From positions 57,238 to 121,237 of the forward strand of contig JADGDX010000002.1 of the NCBI GenBank assembly GCA_016744675.1: a stretch of 64,000 bases of DNA. Reading direction: 5' to 3'. Positions 10,014 to 18,713 of the stretch are shown in pieces. Both the position numbers and the translations under genes were made by a program. The stretch comes from Desulfuromusa sp. (GTDB taxonomy: Bacteria; Desulfobacterota; Desulfuromonadia; Desulfuromonadales; Geopsychrobacteraceae). The notes under the pieces were generated by a model. It saw only the letters and a list, made by a program, of their open reading frames with translations. It ran no database searches and had not been told where the DNA came from. Every line of letters begins with the position of its first letter. Within the stretch, counting starts at the first letter, position 1.

Positions 10014-11447
10014 ATGAACACAATGCCAAAAAGATTGTTATTTTGCGCTTTGGCGCTGACCCTCATCTGGGCTGGATCCGCGAGTGCGGTAGATCACTCA
10101 GAGTTTATTGAGGGGCCATTTAACAGCGGACCGGAAGTCACCAAGACCTGTCTTGAGTGTCACGAAGATGCCGCAACTGAAGTCATGGGAACAACCCACT
10201 GGACTTGGGAAACTGAACAGGTAATTGATGGCAAGAAGGTCATGCGCGGCAAAAAAAACGTCATGAACAACTTCTGTGTTTCGGTTCCATCCAATGAGCC
10301 ACGCTGTACCAGTTGTCACGTTGGTTATGGTTGGGCTGATGACAGTTTCGACTTTTCTGATCAATCCAAAGTTGACTGTTTGATCTGCCACGACACCACG
10401 GGAACTTATGTGAAATCGAGTGCTGGTGCAGGAAATCCAGCAGGATTTACCGGCAATCCCAAGTTTGACAAAAAACCGGTTAACCTCCTTAAGGTTGCCC
10501 AGAATGTTGGACTGCCAGAGCGTGATGATTGTTTGGTTTGCCACGCCTACGGTGGTGGTGGCAATAATGTCAAGCATGGCGATATCGGTAGAGCCCTGAT
10601 TGAGCCAACGATTGATGTCGATTTCCACATGGGAACAGACAGTCTCGACTTCTCTTGTCAGGAATGTCACACCACCGAAGAGCACAAAATCTCCGGGGGC
10701 TCTCTCATTGTATCACCAAACAACACCAGCAAAGTGACATGTGAACAATGTCACGATAGCGATCCCCATAGTGAGTCCATCCTCAACCAACACAGTGCCA
10801 AGGTGGCGTGCCAAACCTGCCATATTCCAACCTATGCTAAAGTTGATGGCACCAAGATGACTTGGGACTGGTCCGAATCTGAGCAACGCACCAAGGAAAG
10901 AATGGTTGAAATTGAGCATGGACATAAGGTCTTTATTGCGAAAAAAGGCCGCTTCACCTACGAAGACAATGTTGTACCAGAGTATCGCTGGTATAATGGC
11001 AGTGCCGACGCATATACTTTTGGTGAAAAAATTGATCCCAACGTGACCACCCCACTGAATAAGCCTTTGGGCGATATCAACGACGAAAACGCCAAAATCA
11101 TGCCGTTTAAAGTTCATCGCGGCAAGCAAGTTTACGATACCACCAACAACTATTTCATCACCCCAAAAGTTTGGGGTCCTAAAGGGGATAAAGAAGCTTA
11201 CTGGTCAAACTTCCAGAAAAAAGATCCCCAAGAAGCGTGGAAAATTGCTGCTGCGGCTGGCATGAAAGCATCCGGCCTTGAATTCAGCGGCAACATTGGC
11301 TTTGCCCCAACTGAAACCTACTGGTCAATCAACCATATGGTTGCTGAAGCCGATAAAGCTCTTGGCTGCCTCGATTGCCATGGTGACAGTGGTCGCCTTA
11401 ACTGGAAAGAGCTTGGTTATACAGGTGATCCTTTAACCAAAAAATAA
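10014..11447 (+). CDS. Octaheme c-type cytochrome, tetrathionate reductase (OTR) family
   Basis: A secreted multiheme cytochrome for periplasmic or extracellular electron transfer. Eight CXXCH haem sites are present: CLECH, CTSCH, CLICH, CLVCH, CQECH, CEQCH, CQTCH and CLDCH. Length, number and spacing fit the octaheme tetrathionate reductase family known from Shewanella; members can reduce tetrathionate, nitrite or hydroxylamine in vitro, so the physiological substrate here is open. A signal peptide precedes the mature protein (hydrophobic core LLFCALALTLIWA, cleavage near ASA-VD). I start at the ATG at 10014, 8 bases after GGGAG, rather than the ATG at 9999, which has no ribosome site. A strong terminator follows. 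Confidence 0.88.
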   Translation: MNTMPKRLLFCALALTLIWAGSASAVDHSEFIEGPFNSGPEVTKTCLECHEDAATEVMGTTHWTWETEQVIDGKKVMRGKKNVMNNFCVSVPSNEPRCTSCHVGYGWADDSFDFSDQSKVDCLICHDTTGTYVKSSAGAGNPAGFTGNPKFDKKPVNLLKVAQNVGLPERDDCLVCHAYGGGGNNVKHGDIGRALIEPTIDVDFHMGTDSLDFSCQECHTTEEHKISGGSLIVSPNNTSKVTCEQCHDSDPHSESILNQHSAKVACQTCHIPTYAKVDGTKMTWDWSESEQRTKERMVEIEHGHKVFIAKKGRFTYEDNVVPEYRWYNGSADAYTFGEKIDPNVTTPLNKPLGDINDENAKIMPFKVHRGKQVYDTTNNYFITPKVWGPKGDKEAYWSNFQKKDPQEAWKIAAAAGMKASGLEFSGNIGFAPTETYWSINHMVAEADKALGCLDCHGDSGRLNWKELGYTGDPLTKK

Positions 11448-11454
11448 GCCTCCC

Positions 11455-11503
11455 AACGAGCAAGGCTCCCGAATCAAATCATCGTGAGCCTTGCTCGTTT
11501 TTA
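11455..11503 (+). terminator. Strong rho-independent terminator after the octaheme cytochrome
   Basis: A perfect 14-bp stem, 11455-11468 with 11486-11499, encloses a 17-base loop and runs straight into a T-tract. It follows the cytochrome stop by 7 bases. Confidence 0.9.
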
Positions 11504-11517
11504 TTTGAGCTTAAAAA

Positions 11518-11557
11518 AACAATGCCCTCAAGCGAGTTTTAACTTGGGGGCATTGTT
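11518..11557 (-). terminator. Terminator of the hybrid histidine kinase gene
   Basis: A 15-bp stem with one mismatch, 11518-11532 with 11543-11557, around a 10-base loop. Read on the minus strand it is followed by a T-tract (the A-run at 11513-11519), and it lies just beyond the kinase stop. Confidence 0.8.
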
Positions 11558-11580
11558 TTATGAAGACCGGACAGGGGAGA

Positions 11581-13830
11581 TCAGCTCTTATTTTTTTCCT
11601 GCAAAGTTTTCCTAACAGCGGCACCAAGTTGGTCTATGGTGTAAGGTTTCTTTAGAAAAACTGCTGCGCCAAGATCAAGGGTCTTTTGAACGCGTTCACT
11701 TTTTGCGTAACCACTAACAACGACAGCTTTCTGCTCAGGATGAATTTCTAGAATCTCTGTATACGTCTGACACCCATCCAATCCAGGCTCCATCATCATA
11801 TCAAGGACAAGAAGATCAACTGGATGCTCCCTGACAAAAGCGATCGCACTATCACCAGCATTGACCGATTTTGCTTGGTAGCCAAGTTCAGTTAAAATCT
11901 GGACGGCGATATCACGCTGGGAAGATTCGTCATCAACAACAAGAATAACTTCTCCATTGCCATGAGAAGGATTTCCCTGTGCCTCACTTACGCCAATAAT
12001 ATTCTCATCTTCTCCATCGCTCACGGGGAAAAAGAGAGTAAAAACGGTACCACGCTGATCATCACTTTGAACGGTAACCTGTCCTCCATGATCTTCCATA
12101 CAACTCCAGACGACCGCCAAACCAATCCCCGTACCGCTACGCCCCATTGTCTTTTTCGTATAGAAAGGCTCAAAAATGTGGGATAAATCCTCTTCCGAGA
12201 TACCAGAACCACTGTCTTCCACGGTAACAGCAACATAATCTCCCTGAGGCAATGACACCGCTGCCGCAGAAGACTCCAGTAAGGAGACAAGATGACTTCC
12301 GATATTGATATGTCCACGACCAGACACTGCTTCACTAGCATTGACAACAAGATTCATCAGGCACTTATTGACATGCGTCGGAGAGCAGTAAATTTTAGGA
12401 ATATTCGCCCCTAGTTCTGTCTCAAACACAACGTCAGGGTTCATTTTTTGGAGGGTTTTTATCTCGGGGGACTGCAAGTACTCGAGAACCAAAGTGTTAA
12501 TATCGGCCAGAGTACGAACTTTTGCTGCATCACGGGCCACAGTCAACAAGTCTTCCACCACAGCTGCTGCACGCAAACCAGATTCTTTAATCGCCGCAAT
12601 CGGTCGTCGCAAATCACTGTCTTCCGGCAACCGCATGAGTAATAACTCAGGATAACTGATAACACCGGAAAGAATGTTGTTTAAATCATGAGCAACCCCG
12701 CTGGCCATCAGACCAATAGCTTCCATCTTTTCGGCTCGATGAAGATTTTCTTCAGCTTTTTTACGTTCTTCGGTCTCTTCGACAAGCTCACGGGTTCTCT
12801 CGTCAACCCGCTCTTCTAATTCAAGGTTTGACTTCTCCAGAGTTCTGTTTAAACCAACGATTTTTTCAATCAATGATCCAAAGCTAAAATACAAAATCAG
12901 ACATGAGACAAAAAGAAGCAGCAAGCTAAGAACGATAAATAAAATCGTTGACCTTGTCACGTTGGATGTAATTTCAAAGATGTCAATACCAATAAAAAGG
13001 CACCCGTAGTGCTCCCCAAGGTAATCTCTCAGGGGTAAGACCTTATGTAAAACATAAGGGTGCTTTTCCATCTCAACTCTCTGACTAGTGGAGTCCCAAT
13101 CAATTTTGTCGACTAAGTTCTTAAGTAATTCGTTGTTCGTCGAATGAATGGTATGCGTCTGACTGGCCAAACACTCGGATTGACTCTGCTCAGTCTTGGC
13201 ATATAACTCGTTGGCAATAGCAATCCCAACAGGAAGTTCAAGTTTCTCTTCCAGATAATCCATCACAGATCGAACATCTAGGCCAAATTGCAAAGCACCA
13301 AAATATTTCCCCTGATAAAATACCGGCTCAACAACTCCAAGCTGCGGCCCTTTCGGTCCTTGAGTAAACCCTGAGTGTGGAATACGGTCTTTGTTGACGG
13401 CAACAATATCGGGGCGGATGTGACTGATATCGTCGGAGTAAACAGAAGGGTTGTGAACTCGAAGAAAAACACGATTATCTGGCATGACCCAACACATTGA
13501 AACAAAGTGAGGGTTTTCCTTTTGAAAGCCTTTATAAAAAGCTTCGGACAAAACCAATAATGCGTCACGATCGCGCGTAGCAAAAGCCCTGACAATCCTC
13601 TCCTTGACTGTCGCAGACTTATAGTTAATGAAATTTTTTATCCGCAGTTCATAGTGGGTACGAGTCTGATCGAGAATAGCCCCTGCAACAAGGCTTGCAG
13701 CCTCTGTTTTACCATCGATAACACGCTGTAAACTGTTTTGATTCTGACGATAGAGCATCGTAAAAAATACGGCGCAGATAAATAGAATCAATAACAACAT
13801 CGACAGAATGGCTTTATTTCGGATACTCAC
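11581..13830 (-). CDS. Membrane hybrid histidine kinase with C-terminal receiver
   Basis: A 749-residue sensor. Order: membrane segment (residues about 7-27), a periplasmic sensor of some 265 residues resembling a double-Cache domain, a second membrane segment (about 295-320), a coiled-coil linker, HisKA with the phosphoacceptor in ASGVAHDLNN, HATPase with NLVVNASEAV, DSGSGI and GTGIGLAVV, and a receiver from about 630 (ILVVDDESS, LLVLDMMMEPGLDG, KKPYT). The start is GTG, 9 bases after AAAGG. There is no adjacent response regulator, so its output partner is unknown; the neighbouring cytochrome is convergent, not co-transcribed. Confidence 0.9.
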   Translation of the reverse strand: MSIRNKAILSMLLLILFICAVFFTMLYRQNQNSLQRVIDGKTEAASLVAGAILDQTRTHYELRIKNFINYKSATVKERIVRAFATRDRDALLVLSEAFYKGFQKENPHFVSMCWVMPDNRVFLRVHNPSVYSDDISHIRPDIVAVNKDRIPHSGFTQGPKGPQLGVVEPVFYQGKYFGALQFGLDVRSVMDYLEEKLELPVGIAIANELYAKTEQSQSECLASQTHTIHSTNNELLKNLVDKIDWDSTSQRVEMEKHPYVLHKVLPLRDYLGEHYGCLFIGIDIFEITSNVTRSTILFIVLSLLLLFVSCLILYFSFGSLIEKIVGLNRTLEKSNLELEERVDERTRELVEETEERKKAEENLHRAEKMEAIGLMASGVAHDLNNILSGVISYPELLLMRLPEDSDLRRPIAAIKESGLRAAAVVEDLLTVARDAAKVRTLADINTLVLEYLQSPEIKTLQKMNPDVVFETELGANIPKIYCSPTHVNKCLMNLVVNASEAVSGRGHINIGSHLVSLLESSAAAVSLPQGDYVAVTVEDSGSGISEEDLSHIFEPFYTKKTMGRSGTGIGLAVVWSCMEDHGGQVTVQSDDQRGTVFTLFFPVSDGEDENIIGVSEAQGNPSHGNGEVILVVDDESSQRDIAVQILTELGYQAKSVNAGDSAIAFVREHPVDLLVLDMMMEPGLDGCQTYTEILEIHPEQKAVVVSGYAKSERVQKTLDLGAAVFLKKPYTIDQLGAAVRKTLQEKNKS

Positions 13831-14054
13831 GTATTCAGCCTTTTTTCAACAGTCTATCCCCATCAGGCCTTTGCTTTCAGCTTTTTTTAAATACCACTCA
13901 TATAATAACAGAAAGGAAATTTCTTACTATTATTTTAATGTTTAAAACAACATCTCCTTGACAAAACAGATAACACCCCGTTCAATTGTTTTAAAATCAA
14001 CACATTATGAACAAGTCAATCTAAATGAACGTCAATTCCCAACTTGAGGTGACA

Positions 14055-15113
14055 ATGTCCAGAAAATCCCAGTTACATGACGAACAAATCATCCATAACA
14101 GTATGAAAGCAATTCGCACGATCCCTGAAATAAAACTCGAATTTATGCTCCAAAAAATCGGTGGTCCCTTCTCCGGAGTCTTTCGCCTTTCGGGTCCATG
14201 GGGAACCCATAGTTATTATATCAAAGTTATTCCTAAATTGACTCCAACCCTTGCAGATCTCGTCATTCACCAGATAAAAACGTCACCAGCACCACAGAAC
14301 TCAAAACCGCTTCTGGTCAGCCACTACATCTCTCCACAAATGGCAGCACTGCTAAAACAAAAAGAGATTGAATATGCCGACTGCGCCGGGAATCTCTACC
14401 TCCACCAAATGCCCCTCTACGTCGAAATAGGAGGCCAGAAACACCCTCCAAAGGGACCCAGCTCTGATCGTCTGTTTCGCCCGGCAGGGCTAAAACTCAT
14501 CTACCTGTTGCTGCACAAAGCCAAGGCGGTCAATGCCACCTATCGCGCTCTTGCCGATGATGCCGGTATCGCCTTGGGGGCCATCGGCGATCTCTTCTCT
14601 GAACTTGAAAAGCGCGGCAATATGGTAACTAACGATCAAGGCCAGCGGCAACTGTGTGCAACCGAAGAACTCCTTCAACGCTGGCAACTAGGATACCTTG
14701 AAACATTGCGGCCCAAGCTATTTCTCCAGCGCTGTAAATTACCTCCTGGAGATAACGTCTCTCACTTCCTTGAGCAATTAAAAAAACTGCCCCATGCCCA
14801 ACAAATCCTCCTCGGAGGAGAACTTGGGGCAGCACTACTCACGACTGATTTTCAACCCAGAAGTGCTATTCTCTACCTTCAGCCAGACCTGCTTTTGAAG
14901 ACAATGCTACAACTTCATCTTATACCCCATCCCGAAGGAGAGATTACTCTGCTGCAATCCTTTGGGCAACAATGTCACTGGAGCGGTTGGCAACCAGAGG
15001 GGCTAACGCTGGTCGATCCTCTCTTAACCTTTGCAGAGCTCGCCGGGGAGAAGACGGATCAGGTCGCTGAAAAACTCTATCAACAATATCTTTCTCCTCG
15101 GCTGGTCACGTGA
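14055..15113 (+). CDS. AbiEi-type winged-helix protein (type IV antitoxin-like)
   Basis: Product of 352 residues from the ATG at 14055, which has GAGG 5 bases upstream; an in-frame ATG at 14025 lacks a ribosome site. The central region fits AbiEi-type antitoxin regulators: LVSHYISPQMAALLKQ, then EYADCAGNLYLH, then a winged-helix segment around RPAGLKLIYLLLHKAKAVNA and GDLFSELEKRG. The C-terminal third resembles the conserved but poorly characterised tail of this family. AbiEi proteins normally repress and neutralise an AbiEii nucleotidyltransferase toxin; none follows here. Instead an ABC-class ATPase gene starts 1 base after the stop. Family call is by pattern; the function is inferred. Confidence 0.65.
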   Translation: MSRKSQLHDEQIIHNSMKAIRTIPEIKLEFMLQKIGGPFSGVFRLSGPWGTHSYYIKVIPKLTPTLADLVIHQIKTSPAPQNSKPLLVSHYISPQMAALLKQKEIEYADCAGNLYLHQMPLYVEIGGQKHPPKGPSSDRLFRPAGLKLIYLLLHKAKAVNATYRALADDAGIALGAIGDLFSELEKRGNMVTNDQGQRQLCATEELLQRWQLGYLETLRPKLFLQRCKLPPGDNVSHFLEQLKKLPHAQQILLGGELGAALLTTDFQPRSAILYLQPDLLLKTMLQLHLIPHPEGEITLLQSFGQQCHWSGWQPEGLTLVDPLLTFAELAGEKTDQVAEKLYQQYLSPRLVT

Positions 15114-15114
15114 T

Positions 15115-16791
15115 ATGGAAAAGCTAAGAGCCTTGCTACAGAAAATCGATGGTCAGGGTTATAAATCCTATAAACAGCTCCAAGGGAGTTATCACTTTGG
15201 CACCTTTCAGTTAACGATTGACCATGTGCAAGGCGATCCCTTTGCCCAGCCATCACGCATCAGCATTCAACTCTTAGCCGAACAACATAACCTACCAGAT
15301 AATTTGTGGAATAATCGGATTCGTCAAACCGCACTGGAAGATTTTCTCGGCCGAGAGGTTGCGGCGGCCATCAGAAAAATCGTCAAAGGGAAGCGGGGCA
15401 CTGGCCACAGCGGAGCGATCGAGATAGCCGTTAATGGCCAAAAGATCCTTCGCCGCAACGCTGTTCTCATCGACGAAACACAACTCGAAGCACGCCTGTT
15501 ATTTGCCCTTCCCGGTTCAGGTCGTTCCATCTTGGCAAAGGAAGCGGCGGTGATGTTTTTTGAAGAATTGCCGCAGATTATTGCCTCTGGATTAGTCTGG
15601 AAGCAGCAGACGCATGCGAAGATGAAGCAGCACATAGATCAGGCCGAAGATCAAGAATACTTACGCAAACAACTCACACAACTTAATGCTGTTGCCTTTA
15701 TTGCAGACGGATCACAACTTCCCCGCCACAGCGGCATCAATGACCGCCCTCTCCTCCATGGCGTGCCATTTAAATCACCACCAGAATTAAAATGCCACAT
15801 CACTCTGCCACATCAGGGAACTGTGTCTGGCATGGCCATTCCCACAGGGGTCACTCTCATTGTCGGGGGGGGATTTCATGGAAAGTCAACGCTATTACGG
15901 GCCCTAGAACATTGCATCTACAATCATATTCCAGGTGATGGAAGAGAGCTGGTTGCCACTGTCGAATCTGCCGTCAAAATCCGCGCCGAAGACCATCGAT
16001 CGATCAATCAGGTCAATATCAGCCCATTCATCGCGACCCTCCCCTCAAATCGAAAAACAGACCCATTTTCTACCGAAAATGCCAGTGGCAGCACATCTCA
16101 GGCCGCCAATATTATTGAGGCATTGGAATGCAACTGTGACTGCCTGTTAATTGACGAAGATACCTCTGCAACTAATTTCATGATTCGTGATCAACGCATG
16201 CAAAAACTTGTGCCAGACAGTCAGGAACCAATAACCCCTTTATTGCATCGCGTTCGTGATTTGTACGAAAAAGAAGGAATTTCCAGCGTCATCGTTGCCG
16301 GAGGATCAGGAGATTATCTGGCCGTTGCAGACCATGTCCTGATGATGGATAACTATCAAGTCCTTGATGTGACCCAAAAAGCCCATGCTCTGGCTGGAAA
16401 CAAGCCGATTGAACAACAGCAGAAGATCCCCTTCCAAAAGCAACCGCTGCGGCACGTCAACCTTGAAACCAACCCACTCCCTCGGCAGAGTCAGATAAAA
16501 ATTCAAGTACGTGAACGACGTCTCTTGGAATATGGAAATAAAAGGATTGACCTATCACAAGTAGAGCAGCTTTTCGATCGAGGCCAAACAGAAACCATCG
16601 GTCTGCTTCTGGCATGGTGTCATCGTCACGATCCTCAGCAAAAAATGGGATTAATTGTTCACCTCAACGATGCACTTCAAAAGGTTGAACAAGAAGGTCT
16701 CGACTTTCTTTTCCCATGGAAAACTGGTCACTTGGCGCTGCCAAGGCTTTATGAACTCGCGGCTGCAGCAAATCGTATTCGTAAAAATTGA
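15115..16791 (+). CDS. ABC-class P-loop ATPase (PF09818-like)
   Basis: Product of 558 residues with no membrane segments. It shows a Walker A loop GGGFHGKST near residues 250-258, an ABC-signature-like ASGSTSQAANI near 325, a Walker B CLLIDEDTSATNF near 343-355, and a conserved VIVAGGSGDYL after it. This layout matches the predicted ATPase-of-ABC-class family, whose cellular role is not established. The ATG at 15115 lies 1 base after the AbiEi-like stop, so the two are translationally coupled; a longer in-frame start at 15031 would overlap the upstream gene by 83 bases. The pairing suggests a joint function. Confidence 0.78.
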   Translation: MEKLRALLQKIDGQGYKSYKQLQGSYHFGTFQLTIDHVQGDPFAQPSRISIQLLAEQHNLPDNLWNNRIRQTALEDFLGREVAAAIRKIVKGKRGTGHSGAIEIAVNGQKILRRNAVLIDETQLEARLLFALPGSGRSILAKEAAVMFFEELPQIIASGLVWKQQTHAKMKQHIDQAEDQEYLRKQLTQLNAVAFIADGSQLPRHSGINDRPLLHGVPFKSPPELKCHITLPHQGTVSGMAIPTGVTLIVGGGFHGKSTLLRALEHCIYNHIPGDGRELVATVESAVKIRAEDHRSINQVNISPFIATLPSNRKTDPFSTENASGSTSQAANIIEALECNCDCLLIDEDTSATNFMIRDQRMQKLVPDSQEPITPLLHRVRDLYEKEGISSVIVAGGSGDYLAVADHVLMMDNYQVLDVTQKAHALAGNKPIEQQQKIPFQKQPLRHVNLETNPLPRQSQIKIQVRERRLLEYGNKRIDLSQVEQLFDRGQTETIGLLLAWCHRHDPQQKMGLIVHLNDALQKVEQEGLDFLFPWKTGHLALPRLYELAAAANRIRKN

Positions 16792-16903
16792 TATTTTTTA
16801 CCCAAAAGCCGCTTCTTCCTGAATCTATCCTTGTTACAACGGTCTGAAACTGTTAAACAAGACCTCGAGCCATCAGAGAACTTACAAATACAGTTGACCT
16901 ATC

Positions 16904-18703
16904 ATGCAAATAGCTCCAAAAATTCTTGCATTACTCGAACGAACCGGTTTCCGGCTGCTGATTCTGTCTATCCCTGTCGGGATCGTTGCTGGCGGTGGAG
17001 CCCTGGCATTTTACTTTGCAACCAACAGTGTTGAGCATCTGATGCTGGGAAAAATCGGCAATTTCCACCCCCCTCTCGAAGGGACTCCAGAAAGTTCATT
17101 CACAACCTTTATTGACAACCTTTCAGTCCCGTTTCGCTGGTGCCTCTTCTTATTACCCGCCCTGGGTGGATTAATTTCAGGTTGGTTGGTTTACACATTT
17201 GCCCCCGAAGCTGAAGGACATGGAACAGATGGCGCAATTGAAGCTTTTCACCGTAAAGGTGGGGTTATTCGAGGCCGCGTCCCGATCATCAAAACAATTG
17301 CCTCCGTTGTCACAATTGGAACGGGAGGATCTGCTGGCCGCGAGGGCCCCATCGCCCAGATTGGAGCCGGTTTTGGCTCCTTTGTCGCAACCAAACTGGG
17401 CCTTTCTTCCTCAGACCGCCGTCTTCTTCTGATGGCTGGCATGGCTGGCGGTATCGGTGCGACCTTCCGCTCTCCTCTTGGTGGGGCACTTTTTGCGGCT
17501 GAAGTCCTTTATCGTGATCCCGACTTTGAACACGAAGGTCTGATCCCTTGCATCATTTCATCGATCATCGCCTATTCTCTATTTGGTGCCGTGACCGGTT
17601 GGAAACCGCTCCTCGATACTCCTCTGTTTCGCTTTGAAAACCCTTCAGAGTTGCTCCTCTATCTTGCTCTGGGAATCGTCTGTGCCCTCTTTGGCGTTAT
17701 TTACGTCAAATTCTTTTATGCCATGCGTGATGCGTTTCGCAAGCTCCCGCTGCCAAATTGGCTAAAACCGGCACTCGGAGGATTACTCTTGGGGATGCTG
17801 GCGATGTTTGTTCCTCAAGTTTTGGGATCAGGATACGGCTGGGTCCAAGCTGCACTCTATGGTCAAATGGCCCTCTGGGTTATGCTGGTCGTTGCCCTGG
17901 CCAAAGTCGTTGCCACAAGCCTAACCATTTCGTCTGGTGGTTCCGGTGGTGTTTTTGCCCCAAGCCTTGTGATTGGCGCGATGCTGGGTGGAACCTTTGG
18001 CGCAACAGCTGAAATCCTATTTCCCATGCTGGTTCAAGATCCCCGTGCCTATGTACTCGTTGGAATGGCCGGCTTCTTTGCTGGAGTTGCCAACGCCCCC
18101 ATCGCCACACTGATAATGGTCAGTGAATTAACAGGGAATTATGGCCTTCTTGCACCATTAATGCTGGTTTGTGTCGTTGCCATGATCGTTATGCGAAAAA
18201 ACAGCATTTACGAACAACAAATTGCCTGCCGCTTTGATTCACCAGCTCACCTCGGTGATTTCGTCATCGACATTCTTGAGGGAGTCCAAATTAAAGACCT
18301 CAAGGAAAAAGGGAGGAAGCCGACTCTCGTCCCAGAGGGAATGACTCTCCCCCAGATTCTCAATAAAATAGCCTCAGCAAAAACGACTTACTACCCGGTT
18401 ATCAATGAAGAGAATCTGATGGTTGGGATCTTTTCTATGACCGATATTCGCCGTATCCTTAATGAAGACATCCCCCCGACGCTGGTCATTGCTGGAGACA
18501 TTGCAACAAAAAATGTGATTACAGCGACTCCTGATGAACATTTAACAGAAGTGATGAAAAAGCTCACAGCCCGCAATCTGGATGAAATCCCAGTTGTCGA
18601 CCCAGAAATCCCTCAAAAAGTCCTTTACATGATGTCACGCCGCACATTGTTGGCCCACTATGCGGAACAGATGGAAAAAACCAAACAAGACTATCAGGAA
18701 TAA
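16904..18703 (+). CDS. ClC-family chloride channel/transporter with CBS domains
   Basis: A 599-residue membrane protein of the ClC family, moving chloride or related anions, possibly in exchange for protons. Signature loops are intact: GTGGSAGREGPIAQIG (with the gating Glu of GREGP), and SSGGSGGVFAPSLVIGAMLG near residue 345. About ten hydrophobic segments fill the first 430 residues. Two CBS domains occupy about 455-590 and probably sense adenine nucleotides. It starts 112 bases after the ATPase gene with a weak ribosome site and is followed after 10 bases by the L-2-hydroxyglutarate oxidase gene, so at least these two are co-transcribed. Confidence 0.93.
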   Translation: MQIAPKILALLERTGFRLLILSIPVGIVAGGGALAFYFATNSVEHLMLGKIGNFHPPLEGTPESSFTTFIDNLSVPFRWCLFLLPALGGLISGWLVYTFAPEAEGHGTDGAIEAFHRKGGVIRGRVPIIKTIASVVTIGTGGSAGREGPIAQIGAGFGSFVATKLGLSSSDRRLLLMAGMAGGIGATFRSPLGGALFAAEVLYRDPDFEHEGLIPCIISSIIAYSLFGAVTGWKPLLDTPLFRFENPSELLLYLALGIVCALFGVIYVKFFYAMRDAFRKLPLPNWLKPALGGLLLGMLAMFVPQVLGSGYGWVQAALYGQMALWVMLVVALAKVVATSLTISSGGSGGVFAPSLVIGAMLGGTFGATAEILFPMLVQDPRAYVLVGMAGFFAGVANAPIATLIMVSELTGNYGLLAPLMLVCVVAMIVMRKNSIYEQQIACRFDSPAHLGDFVIDILEGVQIKDLKEKGRKPTLVPEGMTLPQILNKIASAKTTYYPVINEENLMVGIFSMTDIRRILNEDIPPTLVIAGDIATKNVITATPDEHLTEVMKKLTARNLDEIPVVDPEIPQKVLYMMSRRTLLAHYAEQMEKTKQDYQE

Positions 18704-18713
18704 AGATTATTCA

